The notes under the pieces: generated by a model | Seen by the model: only the letters and a program-made list of their open reading frames with translations | Databases searched by the model: none | Told to the model about the DNA's origin: nothing | Shown: positions 20,301 to 26,323 of the stretch, piece by piece | How positions within the stretch are numbered: position 1 is the first letter of the stretch | Layout: each line of letters begins with the position of its first letter | IMG/VR virus record: IMGVR_UViG_3300042398_000319 | Coordinates: 1-64,000 of that record | Strand: one strand, 5' to 3' | DNA length: 64,000 nt | Source: a virus | Made by a program: the position numbers and the translations under genes

Positions 20301-22477
20301 CTTCTTCATTACGTGCACCAATCTTCTACGACAGCAACAACACAGGTTATTACTTAGACCCAAATGGCAACAGTGCATTAACTACTGCAATATTTTATGT
20401 AAATGGGTCTTCTGATATAACGCTTACGTCAGCTGGCACAAACGCTTCTATGATAAAAGCGGGATCTGGCGATGAGTTGTATGTTGGCGGTAATAATACT
20501 TGGCAAATGCGGTTTAGTGGCGCTAATGTTTTAATGGATAACGGTGGTTATTTGTTAAATGGTGAATCTATTAGATCGCCAATCTTCTACGACAGCAACG
20601 ACACAAGCTATTATTTAGATCCAACTAGCGGCACTACATCATTAAAAGTTGGTGGCGCTTTATCTCAAGGTTCTTTAGTTTCTAGACCTTACGCTGTTTG
20701 GGGCGCAAGTGGCGATTCAACTGGTGCAGTAGTTATTAAACTTCCCGGTGGCACTGGAAATTACGGCATGATTCATGCGGTAATTGATATTTACGAATAC
20801 AACGGAAACAATGTTTCAACAATAATTATTGGCGGTCATAACTGGGCGGGTGCATGGTACAACATTGGTGCTAATGTAACGGGCTACACAAATAAGCCTG
20901 TTCGTTTATGTACTGTTGGTGGGCAATACGCAATTGTTATTGGAAGCGATAGTTCTGTTTGGTCATATGGACAAGTTGTTCTAAGAAAAATTCAGAACGG
21001 TGCGTATTACGCAGGCATTATGGATTTGGGTGGTTCATATAGTATTTATCAAACAACATCTGTTGGCGCTTCTTGGGATTCTGGCGACATAAATAATTTT
21101 AGGTCGACTACAATTACAAGTATTGGTTCTACACGTGCTCCAATTTTTTATGATTACAACGACACCAACTACTATATAGATCCAAATTCAAGTTCTTTGG
21201 TTTATGATTTAAGAGCTGCAAACAGGTTATATGTTGGTAATGGTTCTCAATTGACAATAAACTATGATCAAATCTGGAGAGCAGATGGTGGTCAATTGCA
21301 TTTGCAATACAGTTCAGCTGGTAATATTAATATGTGTAACGGAGGTGGTTATGCCTACTCTGTAACTTCATTACGTGCACCTATCTTTTACGATACTGAT
21401 AATACAGGGTATTACTCTGATCCTGCAAATACTTCTTATATGAATTATTTGATTTTATCTGGTAATTATTATTTCAGACCGAACAATTGGATTCAGATGG
21501 ATAGTGCTGCTGGTATCTACTGGCCAAATCATTATGGTGCACACCTTGAGGCTAACACAGGTAGTACTCACACTCAAATTAAGCTTCGTGGTAGCAAAAA
21601 TAGCTATGGCGGTATTTGGGATGAATACAGTGGTGTTAATATTTCAATGTTTGATAGTGCTGGTAATGGAGGTGTTTATCGTGAAGGTAATGGTAGGTGG
21701 CAAACATACTATCATATGGGTAATGATTGTATGGGTATCGGTACTTCAGGTACTAGTTCTACTTATAGTCTTTACCTAAACAAAGGCGTATATGCACAGT
21801 CTCGTATTGATGCAACAATTTTCTATGATACCAATAACACAGGTTACTATTGTGATCCAAACGATACTAGTAGTTTCTATCGTTTGAACATCAACAATAA
21901 CGTCTACTTTACAAACTATGGTAGAGGTATGGTTGGAGAGTATGCATCAACCAGATACCAAGCAGTGTTTGCTATGGGTGACTCTTATAAAATGTCGGAT
22001 GACGGTACTAGCTTATCTAACATGTACGGTATTGCTTGGTCACACCCTAACACTGGTGGTGCTGCAGGTAATTTAACTGATCATGGTATGTTAATTATTA
22101 ACAATGGTAGTTTCCGTTGTGCTATTTCAAACTCTATTGTTGCTTCTGCTAACATTACAGCTTACTCAGATGAACGACTTAAGACTAATTGGCGTGATAT
22201 GCCAGAGAATTATGTTGATCGTTTAGCTAAAGTTAAAGTTGGTATTTACGACCGTATTGATGAAGAAGACGTAACTCAGGTTGGTGTTTCAGCACAGTCA
22301 TTCCAAGAATTGCTTCCACAAGCAATTATGACGGCTAGTGATGAAATGAAAACTCTTTCGGTTAACTATGGTGGTGCTGCTTTGGCTTCCTCTGTAGAAT
22401 TAGCTAAAGAAGTTGTGGACTTAAAAGCAAGAGTGGCTCAATTAGAGACACTTATTGAAAAATTAATTAAGGAATAA
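17354..22477 (+). CDS. Second giant tail fibre with S74 chaperone
   Basis: A 1,707-aa fibre with an AAGAGG ribosome site. The first 80 residues carry LAEGTDSSGILGIAYGGTGG, a common fibre entry motif, followed by repeats of YNSTTGVFSYTTPSTSGI and GFTPYNATNPSGY. The distal half has five RAPIFYDxNxTGYYxDP copies. The Peptidase S74 domain begins at SDERLKTN (about residue 1605) and ends in a Leu-rich coiled coil. It lacks the long Ala-rich shafts of the first fibre, so the two fibres share ends and repeats but differ in stalk. Host receptor binding or glycan recognition is expected. Confidence 0.92.
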   Translation: MSIPRNLSKLAEGTDSSGILGIAYGGTGGSSQADAKAALGLHAVATSGSYSDLLNKPTTANIIENTNLYFTDARARASVSASGSLSYNSATGVFSYTTPSTSGISEGTNLYYTDARARGALSASTGISYNSTTGAISTTITQYTDTLARGAVSASGDLSYNSTTGVFSYTTPSTSGIVEGTNLYFTDARARASISVTGAGSYNSTTGVINIVGGVTSFNTRTGAITLSSADVTGALGFTPYNATNPSGYLTGITSSQVTTALGFTPYNATNPNGYITGITSSNVTTALGFTPYNATNPSGYISGITSGMVTTALGYTPYNSSNPSGYITSAALGSYLPLSGGTLTGDLRLSTIRDTSGIWILGKYGSEISLGSAGAVNDIRFNSSSAAAFEYRGNSILHAGNYTSYTDSRWGGFTVNQFNDRNIRYYGNSTADLGFAGLNSSGSFRWQLYGNGTDYGFLSSVWGSWDLRKTINGNFHINENVALHAGNYTSYAPTLTGGGASGTWSINATGTAGSISGYNNPTTAATANTIVYRDGNAHITGNYILGSYFNASAGNSENPTIGQVWTQSTGDNYLRKSTPGHFISQLGLVTTSNYSSYALPLSGGTLTGDVNTTANLSIGGRSIRPFENNSFIEFYVGGDANTYYPVRFDVYAFYHFGRWSISRNYGEPAPWDPIGTGAHKGGLTLTWEWSGDGAWGGNDKTMRVVQFAESYTTMVGGMALSVNGIIVWLRGGNAYYRFHGPGGILNGATPYYSTYTASNGSTFSPRSYNASTVTSEVTNRMPVRGESEHWDGGNRVLHAGNYSSYALPLSGGTVTGHLITNHQGNGSPSITVNNGGSENWRAIKVTAAAGEDNFGIGYSNTSHSVFSRNNLSFHCGTGDSVRFHSNGWDTLFEVAGATGNAWLKGGLGIGIIPDVRLSVNGDSHFSGVVHLGGTAGSYNSWGSRDYTTSGNRYFNANSYNFDNYGYGSNWSFTLSGGNGQASSSLRAPIFYDSNNTGYYLDPNGNSALTTAIFYVNGSSDITLTSAGTNASMIKAGSGDELYVGGNNTWQMRFSGANVLMDNGGYLLNGESIRSPIFYDSNDTSYYLDPTSGTTSLKVGGALSQGSLVSRPYAVWGASGDSTGAVVIKLPGGTGNYGMIHAVIDIYEYNGNNVSTIIIGGHNWAGAWYNIGANVTGYTNKPVRLCTVGGQYAIVIGSDSSVWSYGQVVLRKIQNGAYYAGIMDLGGSYSIYQTTSVGASWDSGDINNFRSTTITSIGSTRAPIFYDYNDTNYYIDPNSSSLVYDLRAANRLYVGNGSQLTINYDQIWRADGGQLHLQYSSAGNINMCNGGGYAYSVTSLRAPIFYDTDNTGYYSDPANTSYMNYLILSGNYYFRPNNWIQMDSAAGIYWPNHYGAHLEANTGSTHTQIKLRGSKNSYGGIWDEYSGVNISMFDSAGNGGVYREGNGRWQTYYHMGNDCMGIGTSGTSSTYSLYLNKGVYAQSRIDATIFYDTNNTGYYCDPNDTSSFYRLNINNNVYFTNYGRGMVGEYASTRYQAVFAMGDSYKMSDDGTSLSNMYGIAWSHPNTGGAAGNLTDHGMLIINNGSFRCAISNSIVASANITAYSDERLKTNWRDMPENYVDRLAKVKVGIYDRIDEEDVTQVGVSAQSFQELLPQAIMTASDEMKTLSVNYGGAALASSVELAKEVVDLKARVAQLETLIEKLIKE

Positions 22478-22479
22478 TT

Positions 22480-22827
22480 ATGGCAATTGCATTTACAATT
22501 AAAATTAACGGTATCCGTACCGCTACAGTAAACGGATTAGAAAACACAGTAAAACAAGTTGAATGGACTTTAACTGGTGAAGATGCTGGTCAGAAGTTTG
22601 AATTACCACATACAACAAATCTTGGTGATCCTGACTCTTCCAACTTTGTACCATTGAGTAGTTTGACAGAAGCTGCTGTTATGGCTTGGGTTGAAGCTAC
22701 AGATGAACGCATTCCTAATATCAAAGCACATATCCAATATGTGTTAGAAAAGGAAATTGCTAGAGCATCTCTAACCTCTACACCAATGCCTTGGGCACCA
22801 GCACCTGAAGTACCAGCTGAGGCATAA
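22480..22827 (+). CDS. Small fibre-associated protein, copy 2
   Basis: A 115-aa paralogue of the protein at 16958, again placed directly after an S74 fibre (2-base gap). Shared features are the N-terminal strand pattern, NFVPLSSLTEAAV versus TFIPFSELTEEII, and the Pro/Ala-rich end MPWAPAPE. The pairing argues for duplication of a fibre-plus-partner cassette. Function unknown. Confidence 0.75.
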   Translation: MAIAFTIKINGIRTATVNGLENTVKQVEWTLTGEDAGQKFELPHTTNLGDPDSSNFVPLSSLTEAAVMAWVEATDERIPNIKAHIQYVLEKEIARASLTSTPMPWAPAPEVPAEA

Positions 22828-22835
22828 GCTTAATC

Positions 22836-23459
22836 ATGGCTGGATACCTTCAAGGCAGTGGATCAATATCCCTGTCTCAAATTAACTCCGTCTTTGATGG
22901 CCGTGGGCTTAACATAGGGGCTTATAGAGGTACTGCTTGGTATACAGCCGGTGGTGGCTCTGGCACATTTCCAACTTCGGGATCACTTGCTTTTGATTAT
23001 TTTTATGGTAAAGGCCCAAATCCTGCATTTACAGTAGCTTATTCAAGTGGCTTTGGTAATGGTTACTTTATTGATGATGTGTTCTACTCCTTCGGAGAAC
23101 CAGCTGGCGCAGGTATTCGGTGGAATACCAATGGAACTATGGATCAATACGGGTATGATTTTGGATATCAACCTCTTGGGGAAACTTGGGGGAATCCAAC
23201 TACTTCTGGGATAGGCTCAAACTACTGGATTCGGTTTACCCGAACAGCAACAGACGGTTTTGGTGCAGCTGCTGCTTCTACTGCTTCTACTGGTTGGGTT
23301 CAATTAGATTCCCCAGGTAGAGAAATCACTATTTACCAAGCCTCAGCTACCCAAATTAGTGCTACATATACTGTAGAAATATCTTCAAGCTCTTCAGGCT
23401 CACCTGTATTAACTACACGAACTGGTATTACTATTGGACTATCTAATGGTTACCTCTAA
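22836..23459 (+). CDS. Putative virion protein, Gly/Ser/Tyr-rich
   Basis: A 207-aa protein rich in Gly, Ser, Thr and Tyr with no membrane segment. The N-terminus SGSISLSQINSVFDGRG followed by aromatic and Gly-rich sequence resembles small structural proteins near fibre genes in other phages. Its place at the end of the fibre operon suggests a tail or decoration component; this is inferred. Confidence 0.6.
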   Translation: MAGYLQGSGSISLSQINSVFDGRGLNIGAYRGTAWYTAGGGSGTFPTSGSLAFDYFYGKGPNPAFTVAYSSGFGNGYFIDDVFYSFGEPAGAGIRWNTNGTMDQYGYDFGYQPLGETWGNPTTSGIGSNYWIRFTRTATDGFGAAAASTASTGWVQLDSPGREITIYQASATQISATYTVEISSSSSGSPVLTTRTGITIGLSNGYL

Positions 23460-23490
23460 TTAAAAGATAATTAAACAAATATAACAGGAA

Positions 23491-23513
23491 GTCACTACCT
23501 GACATTTAGTGAC
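23491..23513 (+). promoter_or_regulatory. Inverted repeat before the last tail-operon gene
   Basis: GTCACTA and TAGTGAC form a perfect 7-bp inverted repeat around a 9-base loop, 20 bases before the ATG at 23534. No T-tract follows, so it is more likely an mRNA hairpin or a protein-binding site than a terminator. Confidence 0.4.
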
Positions 23514-23533
23514 AATTTAAAAAGGAAATTAAA

Positions 23534-23767
23534 ATGGGAAAAAATGAAAAGACCCCTGTAAATATCGATGGCGTAGAATACAAGTATGAGGACATGAGTC
23601 AGCAACAACAAATGTTGTTAAACCATGTTGCAGACTTAGATCGCAAAATTGACTCCTCTAAATTTAACTTGGATCAACTCCAAGTAGGTCGTAACACGTT
23701 CTTTGATATGCTTAAGAAGGCTTTGTCAGAAGAGCAACCAGCAGAGACTCAACCAGTACCTGCTTAA
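23534..23767 (+). CDS. Small coiled-coil protein, DUF6447-like
   Basis: A 77-aa protein with an AAAGGAAA ribosome site. The layout VNIDGVEYKYEDMS, then a run of helix with evenly spaced Leu/Ile (MLLNHVADLDRKI) and LQVGRNTFFDMLKKAL matches the small phage family I know as DUF6447. Function unknown; it is the last gene before a strong terminator and so belongs to the late tail operon. Confidence 0.6.
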   Translation: MGKNEKTPVNIDGVEYKYEDMSQQQQMLLNHVADLDRKIDSSKFNLDQLQVGRNTFFDMLKKALSEEQPAETQPVPA

Positions 23768-23774
23768 AGTTAAT

Positions 23775-23804
23775 GGTCACCCTGTAAAAAGGGTGGCCTT
23801 TTTT
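23775..23804 (+). terminator. Rho-independent terminator of the late tail operon
   Basis: GGTCACCCT pairs with AGGGTGGCC (9 bp, one G-U) around a 6-base loop and is followed by six T residues. It sits 8 bases after the stop of the last tail gene and just before the early leader region, separating late from early transcription. Confidence 0.9.
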
Positions 23805-23809
23805 ATCAA

Positions 23810-23873
23810 AAAAAGTGAGAAAAATGACGTATCTATAATGAAGAAATATCATAATGATAGAGTACTCAATTTA
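23810..23873 (+). promoter_or_regulatory. Early promoter-like direct repeat, copy 1
   Basis: This block begins with AAAAAGTGAGAAAAATGACG and contains a perfect -10 box TATAAT at 23834. It is repeated at 24016: the first 42 bases are identical and the block ends with the shared TACTCAATTTA. No good -35 box is seen at 16-18 bp, so activity as a sigma70 promoter is uncertain. The paired copies each lie just upstream of a small early gene. Confidence 0.55.
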
Positions 23874-23892
23874 ATAACTTTGAAAGATATTC

Positions 23893-24015
23893 ATGACACA
23901 TGTAGATAAACTGGTTATGGCTCTTGGTAATCGCATCCCTAATTCTCGAAGATTAGCTTTAAAGGACTTAACTCCTGCTGCTATTAATCGTTTATTTAGG
24001 ATGAAAAATACCTAG
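23893..24015 (+). CDS. Small basic protein (40 aa)
   Basis: A 40-codon frame from ATG to TAG lying exactly between the two promoter-like repeats. The product is Arg/Lys/Leu-rich with PNSRRLALKDLTPAAINRLF, which could form an amphipathic DNA- or RNA-binding helix. The ribosome site is weak (GAAAG). It could be an early takeover peptide; function unknown. Confidence 0.45.
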   Translation: MTHVDKLVMALGNRIPNSRRLALKDLTPAAINRLFRMKNT

Positions 24016-24080
24016 AAAAAGTGAGAAAAATGACGTATCTATAATGAAGAAATATCAATAAAGATAAAGTACTCAATTTA
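24016..24080 (+). promoter_or_regulatory. Early promoter-like direct repeat, copy 2
   Basis: Second copy of the block at 23810, with TATAAT at 24040, 57 bases before the start of the exported-protein gene at 24102. Its first bases follow directly on the stop codon of the 40-aa frame. The exact repetition of the -10 region and flanks suggests selection or recent duplication. Confidence 0.55.
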
Positions 24081-24101
24081 GTAAACTTAAGGAAAGTTAA
24101 A

Positions 24102-24365
24102 ATGTTAAAAGTATTAATTGCAGTGTCTATTGCATTATTGTCTAGTACCGCCATGGCATCTAAACATGAAAAGTATGTAGATATGTTAATAGAAGAAGGA
24201 GTTTTTAAAGTAGAAGAAAAGGCTAAAGTTATCTGTCAAATGGATGCTTTAGAGGCTTCATTCTATGCTTTCGATAAGGAATTAAAGAAAGCAAAAGACC
24301 CCTTTGCTGTTAAACCAGTAGATCCCTACAAGGTTATAGCAGTATGTAATAAGAAACACAACTGA
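24102..24365 (+). CDS. Small exported early protein 1
   Basis: An 87-aa protein with a classical signal peptide: MLKVLIAVSIALLSS then AMA-S as cleavage site near residue 19. The mature part is Lys/Glu-rich, mostly helical, with two Cys that could pair in the periplasm. Ribosome site AAGGAAAG. An early, exported, small protein in a phage is a candidate for blocking superinfection or altering the envelope; this is inference. Confidence 0.75.
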   Translation: MLKVLIAVSIALLSSTAMASKHEKYVDMLIEEGVFKVEEKAKVICQMDALEASFYAFDKELKKAKDPFAVKPVDPYKVIAVCNKKHN

Positions 24366-24384
24366 TGAGTCTTTATGAGACGAA

Positions 24385-24400
24385 ACCGCTGAGAAGCGGT
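24385..24400 (+). terminator. Weak hairpin after exported protein 1
   Basis: ACCGCT-GAGA-AGCGGT, a 6-bp stem with a GNRA-type tetraloop, followed by CTTGTGTATTTT. The T-rich tail is broken, so this is a weak terminator or an attenuator between two exported-protein genes. Confidence 0.5.
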
Positions 24401-24434
24401 CTTGTGTATTTTCCCCTTAACTATGGAGTTTAAA

Positions 24435-24923
24435 ATGAAAAAGTTCTTGATCGCAGTGTCTTTAAGTGTTGCCGCAGTATCCTCTTTTGCAGAAGAATCT
24501 TTCTGTAAACATAAAGAAGTACTTAAGGTAGGCACTTATGGTGCATTAGCAGGTGCAGCAGCATCTTTGTTAATCCCTGGTGCAGGTCCAGTAATTGCTA
24601 CAAGTATTCTTACAGGTACAGTAGTAACTACAGGTAATGTAGCAGTGTGTGCGTTTGATGAGAAGGATCGTAAGGACAAATTAGCTGCATTCAAAAAAGC
24701 TAACTCTGAACCTACATCTTTTGATAAAGCAGTGGCTAAGCCTGTAGAAGATCGTAGCATAACTGATAAAGCTGTAATCAGCCTTACTCAGGACTACGTC
24801 AATGCAGTTGTTAAGCCAGTAGAAGATCGTAGTATTAAAGAGCAAGCAGTTGTTACAATTTCACAAGGCTACACAAAAGCCCAAGAAAGTGTATCAAAAG
24901 CTTACAGTAACCTTACTAAATAA
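24435..24923 (+). CDS. Exported early protein 2 with internal repeat
   Basis: 162 aa from the ATG at 24435, which follows a GGAG site; in-frame ATGs further upstream lack one. It has a signal peptide (MKKFLIAVSLSVAAVSSFA), then a Gly/Ala-rich hydrophobic segment near residues 35-70 that could insert in a membrane. The C-terminal half holds two copies of a roughly 32-residue unit starting KPVEDRSI and ending QxYxxA. Likely periplasmic or membrane-bound. Its partner is probably the exported protein just upstream; function unknown. Confidence 0.75.
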   Translation: MKKFLIAVSLSVAAVSSFAEESFCKHKEVLKVGTYGALAGAAASLLIPGAGPVIATSILTGTVVTTGNVAVCAFDEKDRKDKLAAFKKANSEPTSFDKAVAKPVEDRSITDKAVISLTQDYVNAVVKPVEDRSIKEQAVVTISQGYTKAQESVSKAYSNLTK

Positions 24924-24931
24924 GAGGATAT

Positions 24932-25027
24932 ATGTCAGAAACTTTCTTTGATATGGTATTGGCGGTTATAATTGCACTTGTGCTTGTACTCGCTATTCTT
25001 CACGGTTTGGATGCATTAATTTACTAA
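24932..25027 (+). CDS. 31-aa single-pass membrane peptide
   Basis: ATG preceded by AAGAGGAT. The 31-codon product is mostly one hydrophobic helix (MVLAVIIALVLVLAILHGL) with short polar ends. Its placement 8 bases after the previous stop and 9 bases before the next start supports it as a real gene of the early operon. Confidence 0.6.
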   Translation: MSETFFDMVLAVIIALVLVLAILHGLDALIY

Positions 25028-25036
25028 GGATCTGTT

Positions 25037-25144
25037 ATGACATACTTTGTTTATAACAAAAAAGGTTATTTGATTACAACTACTACAAGTGTAGAAGAAC
25101 TGAATAAGTTCCTACCTGAACTAGTAGATGTAATTATTTACTAA
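25037..25144 (+). CDS. 35-aa early peptide
   Basis: ATG after AAGGATCTGTT. The product begins MTYFVYNKKGYLITTTTSVEE, with alternating hydrophobic residues, so a small beta-hairpin plus helix is plausible. No family recognised. It is held in the early operon by spacing only. Confidence 0.5.
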   Translation: MTYFVYNKKGYLITTTTSVEELNKFLPELVDVIIY

Positions 25145-25157
25145 TCCTTCTCGGATA

Positions 25158-25229
25158 GAGAGACCCTCCAGGGTATGTACTGGACTTTCTCAGCAGAGAG
25201 ACCTCTTGGGGTAAGTACCAAGTTCTTTT
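25158..25229 (+). ncRNA. Tandem covarying hairpins with GGTAWGTA loops
   Basis: Two units, 38 bases apart (25158 and 25196), each start GAGAGACC and fold the same way: a 6-bp outer stem, a 3/1 internal loop, a 5-bp inner stem and an 8-base loop. The inner stems are TCCAG/CTGGA in unit 1 and CTTGG/CCAAG in unit 2; both members of several pairs changed while pairing was kept. The loops are GGTATGTA and GGTAAGTA. In the outer stem, G-C and G-U pairs interchange between units. This is strong internal evidence for a selected RNA structure in the leader of the gene at 25246. Confidence 0.75.
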
Positions 25230-25245
25230 AATTTTTGGAGTTAAA

Positions 25246-25491
25246 ATGAGTAAATTTCTTTTGTTAAACCCGCTGTATGGAGATAACTTCGGAATTACAG
25301 CGCAAGAAATTATTGAATCATTAGAGGAATTTGGTCTTACCTACATCTTCTCAAATGACACTAAAGGTATACCGGCAATTTATGCCACAAGTAGATCTAA
25401 AGAGTTAATTGAAAGAATGTGTAATGAAGTACAACTTGATGGTTCTATCATCGAGTTTACTACAATCTATGACCAAGTAATCGAGGATTAA
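25246..25491 (+). CDS. Hypothetical early protein (81 aa)
   Basis: ATG after a TTTTTGGAG ribosome site, directly downstream of the tandem hairpins, which would sit in its 5' leader. The product is acidic and alternates strands and helices (FGLTYIFSN, PAIYATSR). Not recognised. Any control by the leader RNA is inference. Confidence 0.65.
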   Translation: MSKFLLLNPLYGDNFGITAQEIIESLEEFGLTYIFSNDTKGIPAIYATSRSKELIERMCNEVQLDGSIIEFTTIYDQVIED

Positions 25492-25494
25492 ATA

Positions 25495-25749
25495 ATGCCT
25501 AGACTAACTTTAAAAGCTGGTGATTATACCATTGAAGCCGTTCAGTACAATGCCTTTGACTCTGTTGAAGTAACTGTATATGATGACTTCTTACAAGCTG
25601 TAGTATCTCCTAAATTGTATGATGTTAAATCAGCATACATGACTGGAGAAAGTGTAGCTTCTGTTCTTACAGAATCTGCGGAAGATTTCCGTAGAATCTT
25701 TAAAGCAGTTGAAGATCTAGTCTTTGTAGATAAAAAACTTGGAGTTTAA
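25495..25749 (+). CDS. Hypothetical early protein (84 aa)
   Basis: Starts 3 bases after the previous stop. Beta-rich N-terminus (LTLKAGDYTIEAVQYN) and an acidic helical end. No family recognised and no cysteine cluster or membrane segment. It belongs to the same early operon. Confidence 0.65.
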   Translation: MPRLTLKAGDYTIEAVQYNAFDSVEVTVYDDFLQAVVSPKLYDVKSAYMTGESVASVLTESAEDFRRIFKAVEDLVFVDKKLGV

Positions 25750-25750
25750 A

Positions 25751-26005
25751 ATGTGCAATAAATGCTTATTTAATCCTTCACCAGTTAACATTTCAGATGA
25801 AGAAGGTTATGTTTATCAAGTTGGTAAAGAGATCTACAATTATGTTAAGGCTAAACACGAGCCACATTCTTTAGATTTCTTTAATCATGTTGGTAAGGAA
25901 CTTGATCTCTGGAAAGCTAACCCTTTAGCAAATGTCAATCAACGATTTAAGAGAATTGGTCATGTCAACACAATCAGGTACAGCGGGAAAGTCCAAGAAG
26001 TATAA
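25751..26005 (+). CDS. Hypothetical early protein (84 aa)
   Basis: The ATG at 25751 follows GGAG; a TTG 12 bases earlier is less likely. The N-terminus MCNKCLF has a CxxC pair that could bind metal or form a disulfide. The rest is mixed helical with aromatic residues. Overlaps the next gene. Function unknown. Confidence 0.6.
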   Translation: MCNKCLFNPSPVNISDEEGYVYQVGKEIYNYVKAKHEPHSLDFFNHVGKELDLWKANPLANVNQRFKRIGHVNTIRYSGKVQEV

Positions 26006-26162
26006 CATATTTCAAATTCTACTTGTAGAATGGTTTATGTACTTCGTAATACTAGTACTACTAGATGGAGACACTAACAGCATGGAGGAATGTGCTGGTG
26101 GTGCTTTCATGTTGTTAGCGCTAATACGAGGCTTCCTTTTTATAAAGAAACAGAAATCTTGA
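25962..26162 (+). CDS. Small membrane protein (66 aa)
   Basis: Two predicted membrane segments: FQILLVEWFMYFVILVLL, then GGAFMLLALIRGFLFI, joined by an acidic loop (DGDTNSMEEC). The ATG at 25962 gives a compact protein overlapping the previous gene by 44 bases; an ATG at 25932 would add 10 residues. The topology places it in the inner membrane. Role unknown. Confidence 0.55.
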   Translation: MSTQSGTAGKSKKYNIFQILLVEWFMYFVILVLLDGDTNSMEECAGGAFMLLALIRGFLFIKKQKS

Positions 26163-26186
26163 ACTCCCTGCCAGCGGGAGTATAAT
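26159..26186 (+). promoter_or_regulatory. Host sigma70-type promoter before the RNA polymerase gene
   Basis: TTGAAC at 26159 and a perfect TATAAT at 26181, separated by 16 bp. Start of transcription would be near 26193, about 115 bases before the RNA polymerase gene. The -35 box overlaps the preceding stop codon. Use by host RNA polymerase is inferred and fits an early, host-read gene. Confidence 0.7.
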
Positions 26187-26199
26187 CTAGCTGGCTTTT
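26164..26199 (+). terminator. Candidate pseudoknot or terminator before RNA polymerase
   Basis: CTCCC (26164) pairs with GGGAG (26176), and the loop sequence GCCAGC (26170) can pair with GCTGGC (26190), followed by TTTTCTTAT. Read together, the two stems form an H-type pseudoknot with loops of 1, 0 and 9 bases. Read separately, the GCCAGC/GCTGGC stem plus T-tract could be a terminator of read-through transcripts. It overlaps the sigma70 promoter spacer. Confidence 0.5.
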
Positions 26200-26233
26200 C
26201 TTATCAAAAATAATAATAACAATAAAGGTATTT

Positions 26234-26323
26234 ATGAACGTTTGGAAAGCATGTCTTATTGTAGGTTTAATTTATCTAGCACGTAAAGTTGTAACTTACA
26301 TGGAGAATGCGGAAGCAGAATAA
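26234..26323 (+). CDS. 29-aa membrane peptide upstream of RNA polymerase
   Basis: ATG after AAAGGTATTT. The product has one hydrophobic helix (ACLIVGLIYLA) and an acidic end. It overlaps the first codons of the RNA polymerase frame, so translation of the two may be coupled. Short, but with a good ribosome site. Confidence 0.5.
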   Translation: MNVWKACLIVGLIYLARKVVTYMENAEAE

